A DNA stretch of 64,000 nucleotides, taken from contig NZ_GG730299.1 of assembly GCF_000155975.1 (NCBI RefSeq), forward strand, positions 1,766,782 through 1,830,781, in the 5' to 3' direction. The DNA is from Citrobacter youngae ATCC 29220 (GTDB lineage Bacteria > Pseudomonadota > Gammaproteobacteria > Enterobacterales > Enterobacteriaceae). Of this stretch, positions 41,586-51,636 are shown in pieces. A model generated the notes under the pieces. The model made no database searches. It saw only the letters and a list, made by a program, of their open reading frames with translations, and was not told the origin of the DNA. Both the position numbers and the translations under genes were made by a program. Within the stretch, counting starts at the first letter, position 1, and each line of letters begins with the position of its first letter.

Positions 41586-42918
41586 TGGCAGCCTTGCTGG
41601 GTACATTGAAATTGAGAGAATGACGACGGCGATAAGCCTGTATTGTTGGGCCTAACGAGGAAAGTATATCCAGGCATTGACCACTGAAATAGGCGAAGGC
41701 TGCGCCAATCACCCCAAACATATGTGAAAACACAATCAGCAGTACGATATAAAGTACAGATGCAATAGTTTGTGTGGTCACAAAAATACGTTGCTTACCC
41801 GCCATGAGCAATAATGCCTCCAGGGGGAACCCCACCATTGAAACGACAATGGCGGCGAGCATAATTTGGATTAAATCGTACGCCTGGAGATATTTCAGAC
41901 CGAAAACAAAGGAAATAAGTGGTTTACCGGAAAGAATAAAGACTGCGGCGACCAGCAGTCCGACCCCGCCGGCCAGGAACGCTGATTTAAGCCCCAGCTG
42001 CCATGGCTGCTTCGTTTTAGGATCTAACCGCATGACTTCAGGGTAAAAGCTCTTTTTCAGCAATGACGCAGGGGTTCCTGCGGCATCAAAAAAGGTCATG
42101 GCAATCTTAAATAAACCGGCCGCCGCCGGGCCCAGAATAATACCCACTAGCACCGTACTGCACGAATTCCGCGCAGCCCAGATAGAGTGCGCGATGTTTG
42201 TTGCCCAGACAAACCCCCATGCCCCTTTTATGCGACGCGCAGGCGCAAATAATCGCGGGCGTAACGCATTGCGGATATTCCTGCGCCGCAGCTCGCGTGC
42301 GGCAAACCACCAGTACATGCTGCCGCCAATCAGGTTAGAGGCATACCATGTGACCACAAAGCCCGCAAACCCCCAGTGGTTGTAGTACACCACAACGCTT
42401 CCCAGCGCCCGGAGAAAAGGTTTTGTTGCCTGCTGAACCGCCATTAAATCGAAGCGATTGACCACACGCAGAATGCCGGTTGGCGTGGAAGAGGCCATCG
42501 AGGGGATCAAGGTACAATAAAGCACAGCCAGCCAAAAACTATTAGAATCTAATCCTAATGAATGCGAAATAAAGGGGAGCAGAACCATTCCACCAATTAT
42601 GGCAACCGCGCCGCTGGCAATATCCAGACCAAAGGAAAATGAAATGACGTCACGAAACTGCTGTGAATCGTTTTTTTCAAGCGCCGGTGTTCCATACTGC
42701 ACAACAAATTGCCAGGTCTGGAATTTAACAAAATCGCTAATTGCCTTGGTATAGGACTGAATAATAACAAGAACCCCAAACATAGCCGGTGTCATCCCTT
42801 TCCCGGCGCAAGACAGCGCGAGCAATCCGAGTAAAGCACTGACCACATTGCTGGAGCCCAAATAGGCGCTATTACGTAATATCGTGCGAAACGCACCATC
42901 AGAGAACCACTTTTTCAT
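41578..42918 (-). CDS. Polysaccharide/lipid flippase, Wzx-like (MATE superfamily)
   Basis: 446 residues with about 12-14 membrane segments and the arrangement of Wzx/MurJ-type flippases (NSAYLGSSNVVSALLGLLAL at the start, GLLVAAVFILSGKPLISFVFG mid-protein). Likely moves a lipid-linked substrate across the inner membrane; next to kinases and LptFG-like genes it may flip the modified sphingolipid or a sugar-carrying form. Substrate inferred only. Confidence 0.82.
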   Translation of the reverse strand: MKKWFSDGAFRTILRNSAYLGSSNVVSALLGLLALSCAGKGMTPAMFGVLVIIQSYTKAISDFVKFQTWQFVVQYGTPALEKNDSQQFRDVISFSFGLDIASGAVAIIGGMVLLPFISHSLGLDSNSFWLAVLYCTLIPSMASSTPTGILRVVNRFDLMAVQQATKPFLRALGSVVVYYNHWGFAGFVVTWYASNLIGGSMYWWFAARELRRRNIRNALRPRLFAPARRIKGAWGFVWATNIAHSIWAARNSCSTVLVGIILGPAAAGLFKIAMTFFDAAGTPASLLKKSFYPEVMRLDPKTKQPWQLGLKSAFLAGGVGLLVAAVFILSGKPLISFVFGLKYLQAYDLIQIMLAAIVVSMVGFPLEALLLMAGKQRIFVTTQTIASVLYIVLLIVFSHMFGVIGAAFAYFSGQCLDILSSLGPTIQAYRRRHSLNFNVPSKAAND

Positions 42919-43077
42919 CGCAAAACCAATTATGTTGACCGTTGTCAGGTCAGACTCTGTTCTGATTAATCTGGAAAAAAATTCCAGACATGACTAATAA
43001 TATAAAAACAATATTACAAATCGACTTATGGAATTATTTGCATAATAAGACCAGACATGCCGATTGATATAAGCTGA

Positions 43078-43833
43078 TTACTGATAAATCGGCTGATGAT
43101 GATTTTTGGTTGTTCTACGCTGCGAAGACATTGCAACTGAAGTTGCGGCATCCAGTGCTTTTTCCAGTACCATGGGATACGGCATTCTGGAATCCAGCTC
43201 CAGTATATTTGAGCCGTTATAATTGATTTGCGTCATAACGGCTATTTTATCGCGCAGCTCTTCATAGTCATGATCTTGTTTGCGGGAGAATGCGGTTTCA
43301 ATATCGATATCAAGACGAATAATAAGCTGCGGGCGATAGCACGCCATCTTCTGATATAACTGACGCTCGCGTTTGGCCAGATAACATTTTAGCCAACCGC
43401 TGACGCGTTCTATGCCAATGCCGGGGCCATCGTAGTGGAAGCCCGAAAATTCGGCCTGCGGATAACGATCGCCGATAATCAGCATCCCCGTTTGCGTTAA
43501 CCTTTGTACTTTACGCATCTTCGCCATGCGCCGTAATGAAAAAATATACATGATTAATATGGCCCAAAGCGCCGGAGATCCGGTACTCATACTCTGCGTT
43601 TTTGACGATTTTGCCGCCAGGCGCCGTTCAAGCCACGTACCGATAAGCGGCAGGCGCTTGATTTTATCCCCGGTTTCACCAGAGACCAGTCCTAAATAGC
43701 GTCGTTCTACAACCCATTGTTTTTCCAGGTGTTCAACTAAGTCTGCCGTCAGGGTAGATTTGCCTGAACCATCGCATCCGACAACGGCGATCAGACCAGG
43801 AATATATTCCAGTTGTGAAGAGACTTTCGTCAT
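43078..43833 (-). CDS. Thymidylate-kinase-like P-loop kinase, copy 1
   Basis: 251 residues. Walker A GCDGSGKST (19-27), DRYPQAEFSGFHYDGP in the position of the TMK DRY motif, and a lid-like RKQDHDYEELRDKI. A hydrophobic stretch (about 85-100, PALWAILIMYIFSL) is unusual for a soluble TMK. Paralogous to the proteins at 43888 and 44766. Substrate unknown; a lipid or head-group kinase is plausible from context. Confidence 0.8.
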   Translation of the reverse strand: MTKVSSQLEYIPGLIAVVGCDGSGKSTLTADLVEHLEKQWVVERRYLGLVSGETGDKIKRLPLIGTWLERRLAAKSSKTQSMSTGSPALWAILIMYIFSLRRMAKMRKVQRLTQTGMLIIGDRYPQAEFSGFHYDGPGIGIERVSGWLKCYLAKRERQLYQKMACYRPQLIIRLDIDIETAFSRKQDHDYEELRDKIAVMTQINYNGSNILELDSRMPYPMVLEKALDAATSVAMSSQRRTTKNHHQPIYQ

Positions 43834-43887
43834 GGATTTATTTCTCTCATTTTTATCTTATTCTTTGCGGCAAGCACGCATCACTGG

Positions 43888-44616
43888 TTATAAACAATGC
43901 GCTCTGATTGCGAATAGTGATTTCTCAAGAACCTGTGCTGCCGGTTCTCGACCATCTAAATCAAGGATTTCGGCACCGTTAAAGTTCAGATGTGATGTCA
44001 GGGCTATTTTTTCGCGCAGCCTCACGCGATTATGATCCGGTTTACGTGAATAGGCTGTCTGTTCATCAACCGCTAATCTGATCAGCAACAACGGAGGGTA
44101 AGACGCCATCCAATGATATAATTTCAGTTCCGCCGCTCTTAATTTTCGTATCCACCAGTTGCCTTGTGTAGTTTTTGCCAGCTGTGGGCCATCAACGCTG
44201 AAGCCCGGAATTTCGGCCTGTGGATAACGATCTGTAATTAATAGTTCTCCGCGCTGACATCCGATCAGCATTCGGTGAAATTTGTATGCCCGCCAGCAGG
44301 AAAGTAAAAAAATGACCAGCGCGGTTATGTTTCCCGGCGGCGTGCCGGGACGACTATGCACCCGGCCTGCTTTCTTTAATAAATATTGTCCAAGCGAGTG
44401 GCCAATAATCGGAAGCGTGAGGATCCATTCACAAATCCTGCCTGATGACTGTCCAAGGTAGAAAAGTTTTGTTGGTGTTTGTCGTGTCAAGTGATTAACC
44501 AGTTCAGCGGCTAGCGTAGATTTTCCTGAACCATCACACCCGACGATGGCTATAACTCGAACGGTAGAGCGCGTGTATGTCTCACCGGATTTTGGGTCAC
44601 ACATGAAATTGTCCAA
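43888..44616 (-). CDS. Thymidylate-kinase-like P-loop kinase, copy 2
   Basis: 242 residues: Walker A GCDGSGKST (26-34), ITDRYPQAEIPGFSVDGPQL, lid-region SRKPDHNRVRLREKIALTSH, and a central hydrophobic segment near NITALVIFLLSCWRAYKF. About 54 bases upstream of copy 1; first gene of the seven-gene minus-strand run, divergent from copy 3. Confidence 0.8.
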   Translation of the reverse strand: MDNFMCDPKSGETYTRSTVRVIAIVGCDGSGKSTLAAELVNHLTRQTPTKLFYLGQSSGRICEWILTLPIIGHSLGQYLLKKAGRVHSRPGTPPGNITALVIFLLSCWRAYKFHRMLIGCQRGELLITDRYPQAEIPGFSVDGPQLAKTTQGNWWIRKLRAAELKLYHWMASYPPLLLIRLAVDEQTAYSRKPDHNRVRLREKIALTSHLNFNGAEILDLDGREPAAQVLEKSLFAIRAHCL

Positions 44617-44765
44617 TATTGGTAAATATTTTGCAGATTAATTGAATAATAAGGGGTTACTGGCGAACTCATTTTAAATATTATTACTATTAACAATTAT
44701 ATCCTTGTGAGTGTTACCGCAGGGGCGTATTTTCAGTGCAATTGTAAAAGAAAAAGGCGATATCC

Positions 44766-45491
44766 ATGCAGTCAAAAACTCCTCCGCTCATTGCTGTTAT
44801 TGGCAGCGATGGTTCTGGTAAGTCCAGCGTTTGCGAACACCTTATTATTTTTTTGCAGAAATATGGGCCAGCCACGCAAGTTCATTTAGGCAAACAGGCT
44901 GGGAATGTCGAACGCGCCGTTATAAAAATCCCTTTACTGGGACGCATATTGAATAAAAAGATCTCTAAACATAAGGTTAAAGATGCTAAAAAGTTGCCCG
45001 GTCCGGTGCCCGCGCTGGTTATTACATCCTTCGTTATTCGCCGGGTTTTCCGTTTTCGTCGTATGCTCGCACTCCGCCAGCGTGGAATGATTATTCTGGC
45101 CGATCGCTTTCCCCAGACACAAATCCCAGGCGCTTATGACGGCACCGTTTTCCCGGCGAATGTCACGGGAAGCGCTTTCGTGTCCTGGCTGGCTGGGCTT
45201 GAACGTTCAGCATTTGCCTGGATGACTCGCCATAAACCTGATTTAGTGATAAAACTGAATGTCGACCTTGACGTTGCCTGCGCCCGAAAGCCCGATCACC
45301 GTAGAGAATCCCTCGCCAAAAAAATTGCCGTCACGCCCCAGCTAACCTTTGACGGCGCGCCGCTGGTGGATATTGACGCCAATATGCCTCTGGAAGAGGT
45401 ACTTCGCGATACAGAAGCCGCAGTCGCGCGCTTTATGGCTGCTCGCGGTTATGTTGATGAACATCAGACGATTGCCACTTCCCATAATTGA
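44766..45491 (+). CDS. Thymidylate-kinase-like P-loop kinase, copy 3
   Basis: 241 residues; Walker A reads GSDGSGKSS (13-21), with [20 protein letters not shown] and [18 protein letters not shown] matching the other two copies. The central hydrophobic segment is [14 protein letters not shown]. Alone on the plus strand, divergent from copy 2 across 149 bases and ended by a strong terminator. Confidence 0.8.
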   Translation: MQSKTPPLIAVIGSDGSGKSSVCEHLIIFLQKYGPATQVHLGKQAGNVERAVIKIPLLGRILNKKISKHKVKDAKKLPGPVPALVITSFVIRRVFRFRRMLALRQRGMIILADRFPQTQIPGAYDGTVFPANVTGSAFVSWLAGLERSAFAWMTRHKPDLVIKLNVDLDVACARKPDHRRESLAKKIAVTPQLTFDGAPLVDIDANMPLEEVLRDTEAAVARFMAARGYVDEHQTIATSHN

Positions 45492-45512
45492 GCGCCAGGT
45501 TCATCATGCTGC

Positions 45513-45544
45513 GGCCCGGTCATTTTTGGCCGGGCCATTTTTTT
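45513..45544 (+). terminator. Terminator after kinase copy 3
   Basis: GGCCCGG/CCGGGCC stem followed by seven T on the plus strand, 20 bases after the stop codon; also lies beyond the convergent Pit gene. Confidence 0.85.
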
Positions 45545-45561
45545 CACCTTATGCTGCGCTA

Positions 45562-47061
45562 TCAGGGCTGAATCAACTGAAGCGCAATCCAGAACAACGA
45601 TCCAGCAAGGATAATGGCCGCGGGTAACGTAAACACCCAGGCCATCAGGATACTGGTTACGGTTTTTCGCTGGAGCCCCCCGCCATCGATAATCATTGTT
45701 CCGGCGACGGCAGAAGAGACCACATGCGTCGTGGAAACGGGCATACCGGCAAAGCTGGCCAGACCGATAGAAAGAGCGGCTGTTATCTGTGCGGCCATGC
45801 CCTGGGCATAAGTCATGCCCTCCTTACCAATTTTTTCGCCAATTGTCGCGGTAACACGACGCCAGCCGATCATGGTGCCAATTCCCAGAGCCAGCGCGAC
45901 GGCGATGATTATCCAGACGGGCGCATATTCAACCGTGATCAGAATGTCTGTTCTGAGCTTGTTCAGTAACCACCGATCGTCATGATCGATACCTTGCTGT
46001 TCACTAAGCTGGGTTGTTGTATCAGCGATACATAGCAACATCCGCCGTAGCTGACTCCGCTGGCTGCTGTCCAATGCGCTATAGCGCTTTAGATTACCCG
46101 ACAGCATCGTCTCCGCCTGGTCAAGCGTCGCCATCGCATTGGCTGGATGACAGTGGAACCCAGCCGGTTTATCAGCGGTATTGCTCGCCGGTAATGACGC
46201 TGTCTGCGTGATTTGTTGCAGCCGATCGGGATGGCGTTGGAGATAGGCTTTGATATTGCTTATCGCATCATGGGTACGCGTAATGTCATAACCTGAAGAG
46301 CGCATGTTCACCGCAAACCCCGCGGGGGCAATACCGACCAACACCAGCATGATAAGCCCTATCCCTTTCTGCCCATCGTTTGCGCCATGCGAAAACGCCA
46401 CGCCCGCGGCTGAAAAGATCAAGACAATACGCGTCCAGAAAGGCGGTTTTTTCTTGCCGCCTTTCTTTTTTCGCTCTGCGGGGGGGCGGTGTATGCGGGC
46501 CCTTTTTTTGGTGCCATTCCAGTAGCGCTGTAACAGATAGATCAACGTACCGGCAGCCACCAGGCCAACGAAAGGCGAAACGATCAGCGACGCAAGTATA
46601 TTGCAAACCTCTGGAATATTGAGAGCCTTGATGACCGAGGAGCCAGTCGTCAGGGCATTCGTTAAACCAATACCAATAATCGCGCCAATCAACGTATGCG
46701 AGCTGGATGCGGGCAACCCCAGATACCAGGTACCAAAATTCCAGATAATTGCCGCAGAGAGCATGGAAAACACCATCGCCAGCCCCCGCGCTGAGCTCAT
46801 ATTAAGCAACAGGTCCGTTGGCAGCATGTGCACAATGGCGTACGCCACGCTAAGCCCCCCCAGCAACACCCCCAAAAAATTGAATACTGCGGCCATGACG
46901 ATGGCCAACTGTGGGCGCATAGCCCGGGTATAAATGACGGTAGCAACGGCATTAGCTGTGTCGTGAAAACCGTTAATGGCTTCATAGAACAAGACAAAAA
47001 TCAGGGCTAGCAACAACAAAAGCCCGGTGCTTATATCTAAATCAGTAAACAAATATAACAT
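45562..47061 (-). CDS. pit: Pit-family inorganic phosphate transporter
   Basis: 499 residues, the same length as E. coli PitA/PitB and colinear with them. Both signature repeats are present: [21 protein letters not shown] at the N-terminus and [19 protein letters not shown] mid-protein; [20 protein letters not shown] follows. The central cytoplasmic loop diverges from both. Imports metal-phosphate with protons. Probably a third paralogue, as pitA/pitB map elsewhere in E. coli. Confidence 0.92.
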   Translation of the reverse strand: MLYLFTDLDISTGLLLLLALIFVLFYEAINGFHDTANAVATVIYTRAMRPQLAIVMAAVFNFLGVLLGGLSVAYAIVHMLPTDLLLNMSSARGLAMVFSMLSAAIIWNFGTWYLGLPASSSHTLIGAIIGIGLTNALTTGSSVIKALNIPEVCNILASLIVSPFVGLVAAGTLIYLLQRYWNGTKKRARIHRPPAERKKKGGKKKPPFWTRIVLIFSAAGVAFSHGANDGQKGIGLIMLVLVGIAPAGFAVNMRSSGYDITRTHDAISNIKAYLQRHPDRLQQITQTASLPASNTADKPAGFHCHPANAMATLDQAETMLSGNLKRYSALDSSQRSQLRRMLLCIADTTTQLSEQQGIDHDDRWLLNKLRTDILITVEYAPVWIIIAVALALGIGTMIGWRRVTATIGEKIGKEGMTYAQGMAAQITAALSIGLASFAGMPVSTTHVVSSAVAGTMIIDGGGLQRKTVTSILMAWVFTLPAAIILAGSLFWIALQLIQP

Positions 47062-47718
47062 TAGGTTTTACGCCATCCTTAGGAAGGGGTCATGCTGCAT
47101 AATTCGTAATGCAGCTATTGCCGTAGCACATATATCAAAACGAGGCGAGGTCCGGACGCTCCCTTCTTGTCGTGTTAACCTGGTAAATACGGCTTCCATC
47201 TATTATTTATGCGGTGAATGATTTTATCGACGGCAGACGGCATGAATTGGCGTGTCACTTGTCATCGGGTAAATATAGCGCGCACGCTACCGCCCGCGCT
47301 GACAGTGGTCTGCCTCGCCTCCTTTGAATTTTGTGCAAATGAATGCTCTGCCAGTTGCTACCACGCACGGCACAAAATTAGCCAGTCAGAGGCTACCCTT
47401 GTAATACCGTTCGTCAATCCTGCAGCCGGTGAATAATATTTATGCGCAATAATATGATTCATATAACATGATGATAATTATGATTAAACAAATAAAGTCC
47501 AAAATAGGTTTAATACAAAAAAGGAATTAAATATTTTATTTTCAATTTCTGTCACGGTTATTATATTGTGCAGACTTTGTTGAATAAATCAGCTTTCCGC
47601 TAGCGAACGCTGCTTATAATCTGTTGCCCATGACCACCGTATATTACTCACAGCGTGATAAAAAAACGGCCCCTCTCACCACTGGCGAGAGGGGCCGTTC
47701 GTTATGACCGGCTGTCGA
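47062..47718. other. Long intergenic region between pit and torA
   Basis: About 600 bases of pit upstream DNA: no convincing ORF, AT-rich toward 47440-47600. The right end is the torA terminator. No RNA gene recognised. Confidence 0.55.
47659..47699 (-). terminator. torA terminator
   Basis: Long perfect minus-strand stem AACGGCCCCTCTC/GAGAGGGGCCGTT with an 9-base loop, followed by seven T; 20 bases after the torA stop. Confidence 0.9.
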
Positions 47719-50241
47719 TTATGCGCCTACAGGCACATCATGCGCGGTGTTTTGCAGCACCGGCCCGGTATATTTCTCGATTTGCAGCTGGGACATCTGT
47801 CCGCAGTTACCCTGCGCGAGGCTGGAGGAGCCCACGTCAAAAGTCAGACAGTTGACGTTACCGTTCTTACACAGCGAACCCGGCTGTGACGGATCGGCCG
47901 GGTCAAACCACGCCCCTTCGCTGATGCGCACCACCCCTTCACGGACGTGATCGGTGATCACGGCCCCCACCAGGATCTGCCCTCGATCGTTAAAGGCGCG
48001 TACCAGATCGCCCGCGCTAATGCCGCGCGCGCTCGCATCCTTCGGATGGATCCAGATAGCCTCACGGTCGGCCACGGCGTATTTCTTACGCAGCGGCGTG
48101 TTGTCGAGCTGGGAGTGCAGACGGTTGATCGGGTGACCGGTATTCAGCGACAGCGGATATTTCGCTGCTTCCGGCCCGCGATACCACTCGTGCGGCGGCA
48201 TCCAGGTCGGGATCGCTTTACAATCCTCGTAGCCCATTTTAGCAATGGCGTCAGAGTAGATTTCGATTTTACCGGACGGCGTACCCAGCGGGTTCAGCAG
48301 CGGGTTCTCACGGAAGTCAGCAAAGCGCACCCACTGTTTATTCTCTTCCGGGATCGGGAAGCGAATATAGTTGTTGGACGCCCAGAACATATCAAACGGC
48401 GGCAGCGCCACGCGTGCATTACGCGCCTGCGCTTTCATCTCGTCGTACATGCCCTTCAGCCACAGCATCTCATCTTTGCCTTCGGTAAAGGCGTCGTGGA
48501 CGCCGAGAATTTCGGCGATTCCCGCGAAGACGTCAAAGTCGTTTTTCGCTTCATGCTGCGGCGGTACGCACTGATGCAGCGGGAAGACGTAGAGCTGCGA
48601 GTAGTCGCCGCCCATATCCATGTCGTTACGCTCGTAGGTGGTGGTCACCGGCAGCACGATGTCGGCATGCTTCGCCGTCGCCGTCCAGTACGGTTCGTTA
48701 ACCACGACGGTTTCCGGGTTCTGCCAGGCTTTCACCAGGTTGTTGGTATCCTGATGCTGGTGGAAGGTGTTCCCCCCCGCCACGTAGACCATTTTAATAT
48801 CCGGGTAGGTCACTTTCGTGCCGTTATAGTCAATGGTCTTGCCTGGATTCGCCAGCGCATCGGCAATGCGCGCCACCGGGAATGGCGTAATGTCTTTCGC
48901 CGCCGGAGAGGTTGGGCTACCGGCGGAGATCCCCGCCAGAATGCCGCCGCGCGCGGTCGGGCTACCGCCGGAGGAGTAGTGGTAGCTGAAGCCGAAGCCG
49001 CCGCCCGGCAGACCAATCTGCCCCAACATTGACGCCAGCGTCACCATCATCCAGTGAGCCTGTTCGCCGTGGTGCTGGCGCTGAATGCCCCAGCCGCCCA
49101 TGATCATGGTGCGATGCTTCGCCATATCACGCGCCAGCTGCTTGATAACCTCGGCGTCAACGCCGCTGACGTCCGCCGCCCAGTTGGCGTCTTTCACAAT
49201 GCCGTCGTCCTGGCCGGTCAGGTAGGCTTCAAACTTATCGAAGCCAACGGTGTAGGTTTTCAGGAAGTCAGCGTTGTGCAGTTTTTCCACCAGCAGCGTA
49301 TGGGCGATACCCGCCATCAGCGCGCAGTCGGTATAGCTGTGCGGGCCAATCCACTCGGCGCCCAGCATGCGGGCGCTGTCGCTGTGCACCGGATCGATAC
49401 AGATCATCCGAGTGCCTTTTTTCTTCAGCGCCTCAAAACCGGTCTGGCTGACGTGATCCGGCAGGTTCCAGCTGTTTTTCAGCGTGATCATCGGATTACA
49501 GCCAATCATCACCACCAGTTCGGTGTTTTCAATGACGTTCGGCCACGCGGTCTGCTGTTCGTAAACCTCAACGGAACCCACGACGTGCGGCATAATCACC
49601 TGCGCCGCGCCGGTTGAGTAGTCGCCGGAGTAGCCGACAAAACCGCCCGCCAGGTTCATCATGCGCTGCAGTAGCGTTCTTGGGTTGTGGAACATCCCCA
49701 CGCTTTTCCAGCCGTAAGAACCGGCGTAGATAGAAGACGGACCGTGCTCTTTCTGCAGACGGCTGATTTCACCCGCCACCAGATGCAGCGCTTTGTCCCA
49801 GCTTACGCGTACCCACTCGTCGCGGCCGCGCAGTTCAGGTTTACAGTCTTTCGCGCCGCCCTCTAACCAGCTTTTACGCACCATCGGGTACTTAATGCGG
49901 TTTTCCGCATACACCTGATGCGGCGCCATGGTGATCAGTTCGTTCGGGTACGGATCGTCTTTCACCGGACGAACGTCAACCATTTTACCGTCGCGAACGA
50001 TCGCTTCAAACGCGCCCCAGTGGGCGCCGGTCAGAATGCCGCTTTCCGCCTGGCGCAGCGCTACAAACTGCGGCATCGCCTGGCTAATCGCTTCGGCCAG
50101 CGCCGAGCGCGGCCACATTCCCGCCAGCAGCGGCGCCGCCATTAAGGCTCCGGCACCGGCCAGAAAACGGCGACGAGTCAGATTCATACCTGCTTCCTGG
50201 CTCTGCTCCGCCATGTCATGGTCATTATTCTTTTTCATCAT
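47719..50241 (-). CDS. torA: TorA trimethylamine-N-oxide reductase (molybdenum)
   Basis: Periplasmic bis-MGD enzyme reducing TMAO to trimethylamine. 840 residues; Tat signal with NLTRRRFLAGAGALMAAP near residue 21, GILTGAHWGAFEA start of the mature domain, the Mo-ligand Ser in GDYSTGAAQVIMPHVVGS, and C-terminal cofactor loops (HSQLDNTPLRKKY; SEGAWFDPADPSQPGSLCKNG). Colinear with E. coli TorA. Six bases after torC. No torD follows, unlike the E. coli torCAD operon. Confidence 0.95.
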   Translation of the reverse strand: MMKKNNDHDMAEQSQEAGMNLTRRRFLAGAGALMAAPLLAGMWPRSALAEAISQAMPQFVALRQAESGILTGAHWGAFEAIVRDGKMVDVRPVKDDPYPNELITMAPHQVYAENRIKYPMVRKSWLEGGAKDCKPELRGRDEWVRVSWDKALHLVAGEISRLQKEHGPSSIYAGSYGWKSVGMFHNPRTLLQRMMNLAGGFVGYSGDYSTGAAQVIMPHVVGSVEVYEQQTAWPNVIENTELVVMIGCNPMITLKNSWNLPDHVSQTGFEALKKKGTRMICIDPVHSDSARMLGAEWIGPHSYTDCALMAGIAHTLLVEKLHNADFLKTYTVGFDKFEAYLTGQDDGIVKDANWAADVSGVDAEVIKQLARDMAKHRTMIMGGWGIQRQHHGEQAHWMMVTLASMLGQIGLPGGGFGFSYHYSSGGSPTARGGILAGISAGSPTSPAAKDITPFPVARIADALANPGKTIDYNGTKVTYPDIKMVYVAGGNTFHQHQDTNNLVKAWQNPETVVVNEPYWTATAKHADIVLPVTTTYERNDMDMGGDYSQLYVFPLHQCVPPQHEAKNDFDVFAGIAEILGVHDAFTEGKDEMLWLKGMYDEMKAQARNARVALPPFDMFWASNNYIRFPIPEENKQWVRFADFRENPLLNPLGTPSGKIEIYSDAIAKMGYEDCKAIPTWMPPHEWYRGPEAAKYPLSLNTGHPINRLHSQLDNTPLRKKYAVADREAIWIHPKDASARGISAGDLVRAFNDRGQILVGAVITDHVREGVVRISEGAWFDPADPSQPGSLCKNGNVNCLTFDVGSSSLAQGNCGQMSQLQIEKYTGPVLQNTAHDVPVGA

Positions 50242-50247
50242 GGCTCC

Positions 50248-51411
50248 TTATTTTTTGTCCTGATCGGCTGCTGCGGGCATGTCGCTCGCGTGTTTTTGTA
50301 CGTACTGGGTCAGAAGACGAACCTGTTCCTGCGTCAGCGACGTACGACCGGACATGCCTTTAACCACCCCAATCCACTGGTTGGCGTTAAAGCGATTCAA
50401 CTCGGTAAGACCGTGGCAACCGGTACAGTTGTTAGCCATAAGATCGGAGGCGTAGGCCCAGATTTTTTGTTGATCGCCAATCAGACTCTTCGCCGGCAGC
50501 CAGACCTGCAGATCGACTTCGTGCCAGACCTGTTTCGTCTCTTCATCGGTTACCGTACTGTTCACTTTCAGCGCTTTACGCGCTTCCTCGCCCAACAGTG
50601 CGCTCATGATGCGCTTACCACGCGCGGCGTAGAACGCCTCGGTGACGCCATCCTGCTGCCAGCCTTTAACGTCGGCCAGCACCATATCGCCGTCACGTTT
50701 CACCACCTGCACTTCGGTGGAGGCCATCAGGTTACCGTCGTTGTGATCGCTGGCTTTCTCATTCAGCCAGAACGGCTGGGTTTGAATGGTATACAGCGTG
50801 GTCGCCGTTGCCGGCGTTTTCGCTGCCGCATTAGCCAGTTCGCTCGCCCCTGCCGCCGCCAGACCGCTCATGTTCGGCAGAATGTGCGCGACGCCTTTAT
50901 GGCAATCGATACAGGTTTCACCCTCTTTGATCGCCACCGGGTGCTGCTTACGGGCTTCCGGGGTCTGCGCCAGAATATCCATCGCTTTATAGTCGTGGCA
51001 GGAACGACAGGTTGCCGAGTCGCTCTTCTTCAACCCATCCCAGACGCTCTGGGCCATCGCCAGCTTATGCGCCTCGTATTTTTCCGGGGTATCAATTTTG
51101 CCGGTCATTTCACCCCAGACGTCTTTCAACGCGCCGATTTTGGTCAGCATGTAATCGATCGGCTGGTGGGGAACGTGGCAATCGGCGCACTCGGCGCGAA
51201 TACCTTTATCGTTCTGGAAATGCACGCTGCCCTGGTATTCCGCCAGAGGTTGCTGCATGGTGTGACACGACACGCAGAATTCGGTATCGCTGGTTTTATG
51301 CATGATAGTTGCCGTACCCGCCAGCAGCACGACACCAATAATGATCCCAACCAGCAGGGCGATAAATATAATTTTTCGCCTACCAGAGCGTTCCAGTGAA
51401 AGTTTTCTCAT
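50248..51411 (-). CDS. torC: TorC pentahaem c-type cytochrome (NapC/NirT family)
   Basis: 387 residues: an N-terminal membrane anchor (about 12-33) and five CxxCH haem sites, CVSCH, CADCH, CRSCH, CIDCH and, in the C-terminal domain, CTGCH. This is the TorC/TorY layout, passing electrons from menaquinol to TorA. ATG 51411 gives MRKLSLERSGRRK; the frame extends to 51468 without support. Needs Ccm maturation, supplied by the adjacent operon. Confidence 0.95.
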   Translation of the reverse strand: MRKLSLERSGRRKIIFIALLVGIIIGVVLLAGTATIMHKTSDTEFCVSCHTMQQPLAEYQGSVHFQNDKGIRAECADCHVPHQPIDYMLTKIGALKDVWGEMTGKIDTPEKYEAHKLAMAQSVWDGLKKSDSATCRSCHDYKAMDILAQTPEARKQHPVAIKEGETCIDCHKGVAHILPNMSGLAAAGASELANAAAKTPATATTLYTIQTQPFWLNEKASDHNDGNLMASTEVQVVKRDGDMVLADVKGWQQDGVTEAFYAARGKRIMSALLGEEARKALKVNSTVTDEETKQVWHEVDLQVWLPAKSLIGDQQKIWAYASDLMANNCTGCHGLTELNRFNANQWIGVVKGMSGRTSLTQEQVRLLTQYVQKHASDMPAAADQDKK

Positions 51412-51543
51412 CTTATTATTTAACCCTTTTCCTAAAATAAAGACGCAATGGTCCTTGCCACATGACAATCGCTATATAAATATATTTATAGCGGTTACCG
51501 TCATCTTCTAATCCAACAATACTTATGGAGATTTGGTGCTGCG

Positions 51544-51569
51544 GGCTAATCATCCGAAGTTGATTAGCC
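51544..51569. promoter_or_regulatory. Perfect inverted repeat upstream of torC
   Basis: GGCTAATCA, 8 bases, TGATTAGCC, about 130 bases before torC and after ccmI. No T run follows, so an operator is more likely than a terminator. It does not match the TorR box (CTGTTCATAT). Confidence 0.5.
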
Positions 51570-51636
51570 GATAATTTCAGTGTGGTATCACATTGCAAAT
51601 CGAACAAACCTTCGCGCAAATGTTGATATATTTTGA

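Noticed and set aside
47947..49032. 361-codon ORF antisense to torA
   Set aside because: Arg/His-rich composition typical of an antisense frame in a GC-rich gene; torA is unambiguous on the other strand.
50218..51399. 393-codon ORF antisense to torC
   Set aside because: Shadow of torC; no domain, no ribosome binding site, composition of an antisense frame.
51412..51636. TorR boxes upstream of torC
   Set aside because: No CTGTTCATAT-like decamers; only the unrelated inverted repeat is present.
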